Source of the DNA: Bacilli bacterium
GTDB lineage: Bacteria > Bacillota_I > Bacilli_A > RFN20 > CAG-826
Direction: 5' to 3'
DNA length: 5,858 nt
Assembly: GCA_017618495.1 (NCBI GenBank)
Contig: JAFZUD010000019.1
Location: 1-5,858 of the forward strand
The position numbers were made by a program, and so were the translations under genes. This document shows positions 5,704-5,858 of the stretch, piece after piece; position 1 is the first letter of the stretch; each line of letters opens with the position of its first letter. The notes beneath the pieces are model-generated. The model was not told the origin of the DNA and made no database searches. It saw only the letters and a list, made by a program, of their open reading frames with translations.

Positions 5704-5857
5704 TTTCTGTCTCGTCCTTTTTCTCTAGTTTGACGAATTTGGAAAAGAAGTTTGCTAAGAAGGAGAAGAGGGCTCCGATGAAGGCGCCGAAGCAGACATC
5801 GCTTAAGTAGTGGTGGCCATCGCTCATTCTTCCAAGCATGGTGATAAGGAGCCATAA
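5696..5857 (-). CDS. PAP2-type membrane phosphatase, C-terminal 53 residues only; 5' end outside window
   Basis: Reading the minus strand from the window edge gives an open frame of 53 codons to a TAA at 5698-5696. It contains GRMSDGHHYLSDV (residues 9-21 of the fragment). This fits the third conserved motif of PAP2/PA-phosphatases, R-x5-H-x3-D, with R10, H16 and D20. A final membrane helix (about 22-39) and a charged tail (KLEKKDETENG) follow. Members dephosphorylate lipid phosphates such as phosphatidic acid or undecaprenyl diphosphate, with the active site outside the membrane. The stop lies 8 bp inside the DUF1624 gene, so the two genes are probably cotranscribed and translationally coupled. 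The fragment is too short to say which lipid is used. Confidence 0.82.
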   Translation of the reverse strand, partial: LWLLITMLGRMSDGHHYLSDVCFGAFIGALFSFLANFFSKFVKLEKKDETENG

Positions 5858-5858
5858 A

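Noticed and set aside
1..5858. CRISPR array, tRNA/rRNA, insertion sequence or phage genes
   Set aside because: No regularly spaced repeats, cloverleaf-like RNA, transposase motifs or terminal inverted repeats were seen; coding density leaves little room for them.

Overview
The window reads as a mid-GC, gene-dense stretch of a monoderm (Gram-positive type) bacterium. The evidence is short intergenic gaps, Shine-Dalgarno sequences at several starts, intrinsic terminators, single-membrane-anchored surface proteins and no outer-membrane genes. An uncultured, host-associated Bacillota (Bacilli-like) lineage is my best guess, but it rests on general style and not on any marker gene. Stops are TAA, TAG and TGA and tryptophan is TGG, so the standard bacterial code fits.

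Layout. (1) 2-499 (+): 3' end of a membrane-anchored family 3 glycoside hydrolase, closed by a clear terminator at 516-542. (2) 697-3300 (+): a tightly coupled three-gene operon. It holds a GT2/GtrA fusion glycosyltransferase, a membrane-anchored phosphodiester glycosidase (NAGPA domain) and a small membrane protein of unknown function. The genes overlap by 4 and 17 bp and end in a bidirectional terminator. (3) 3322-4305 (-): a SpeE-like Rossmann methyltransferase-fold protein. (4) 4357-4758 (+): a small NUDIX hydrolase, divergent from (3). The two starts are only 51 bp apart, and both have a -10-like hexamer about 6-7 nt before the ATG and no Shine-Dalgarno, which suggests leaderless transcripts. 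(5) 4753-5703 (-): a DUF1624/HGSNAT-type membrane acyltransferase. Its stop shares the palindrome TTATAA with the NUDIX stop. (6) 5696-5857 (-): the C-terminus of a PAP2-type membrane phosphatase, overlapping the acyltransferase start by 8 bp and so probably cotranscribed with it.

How they may work together (inference). Five of the eight genes look like cell-surface glycan or lipid-carrier functions: a surface glycosidase, a polyprenyl-phosphate sugar transferase/flippase fusion, a sugar-phosphodiester hydrolase, a sugar acetyltransferase and a lipid-phosphate phosphatase. The 697-3300 operon is the best candidate for a coherent, poorly described envelope-glycan system. The methyltransferase-like and NUDIX genes look like an unrelated housekeeping pair sitting between two envelope operons.
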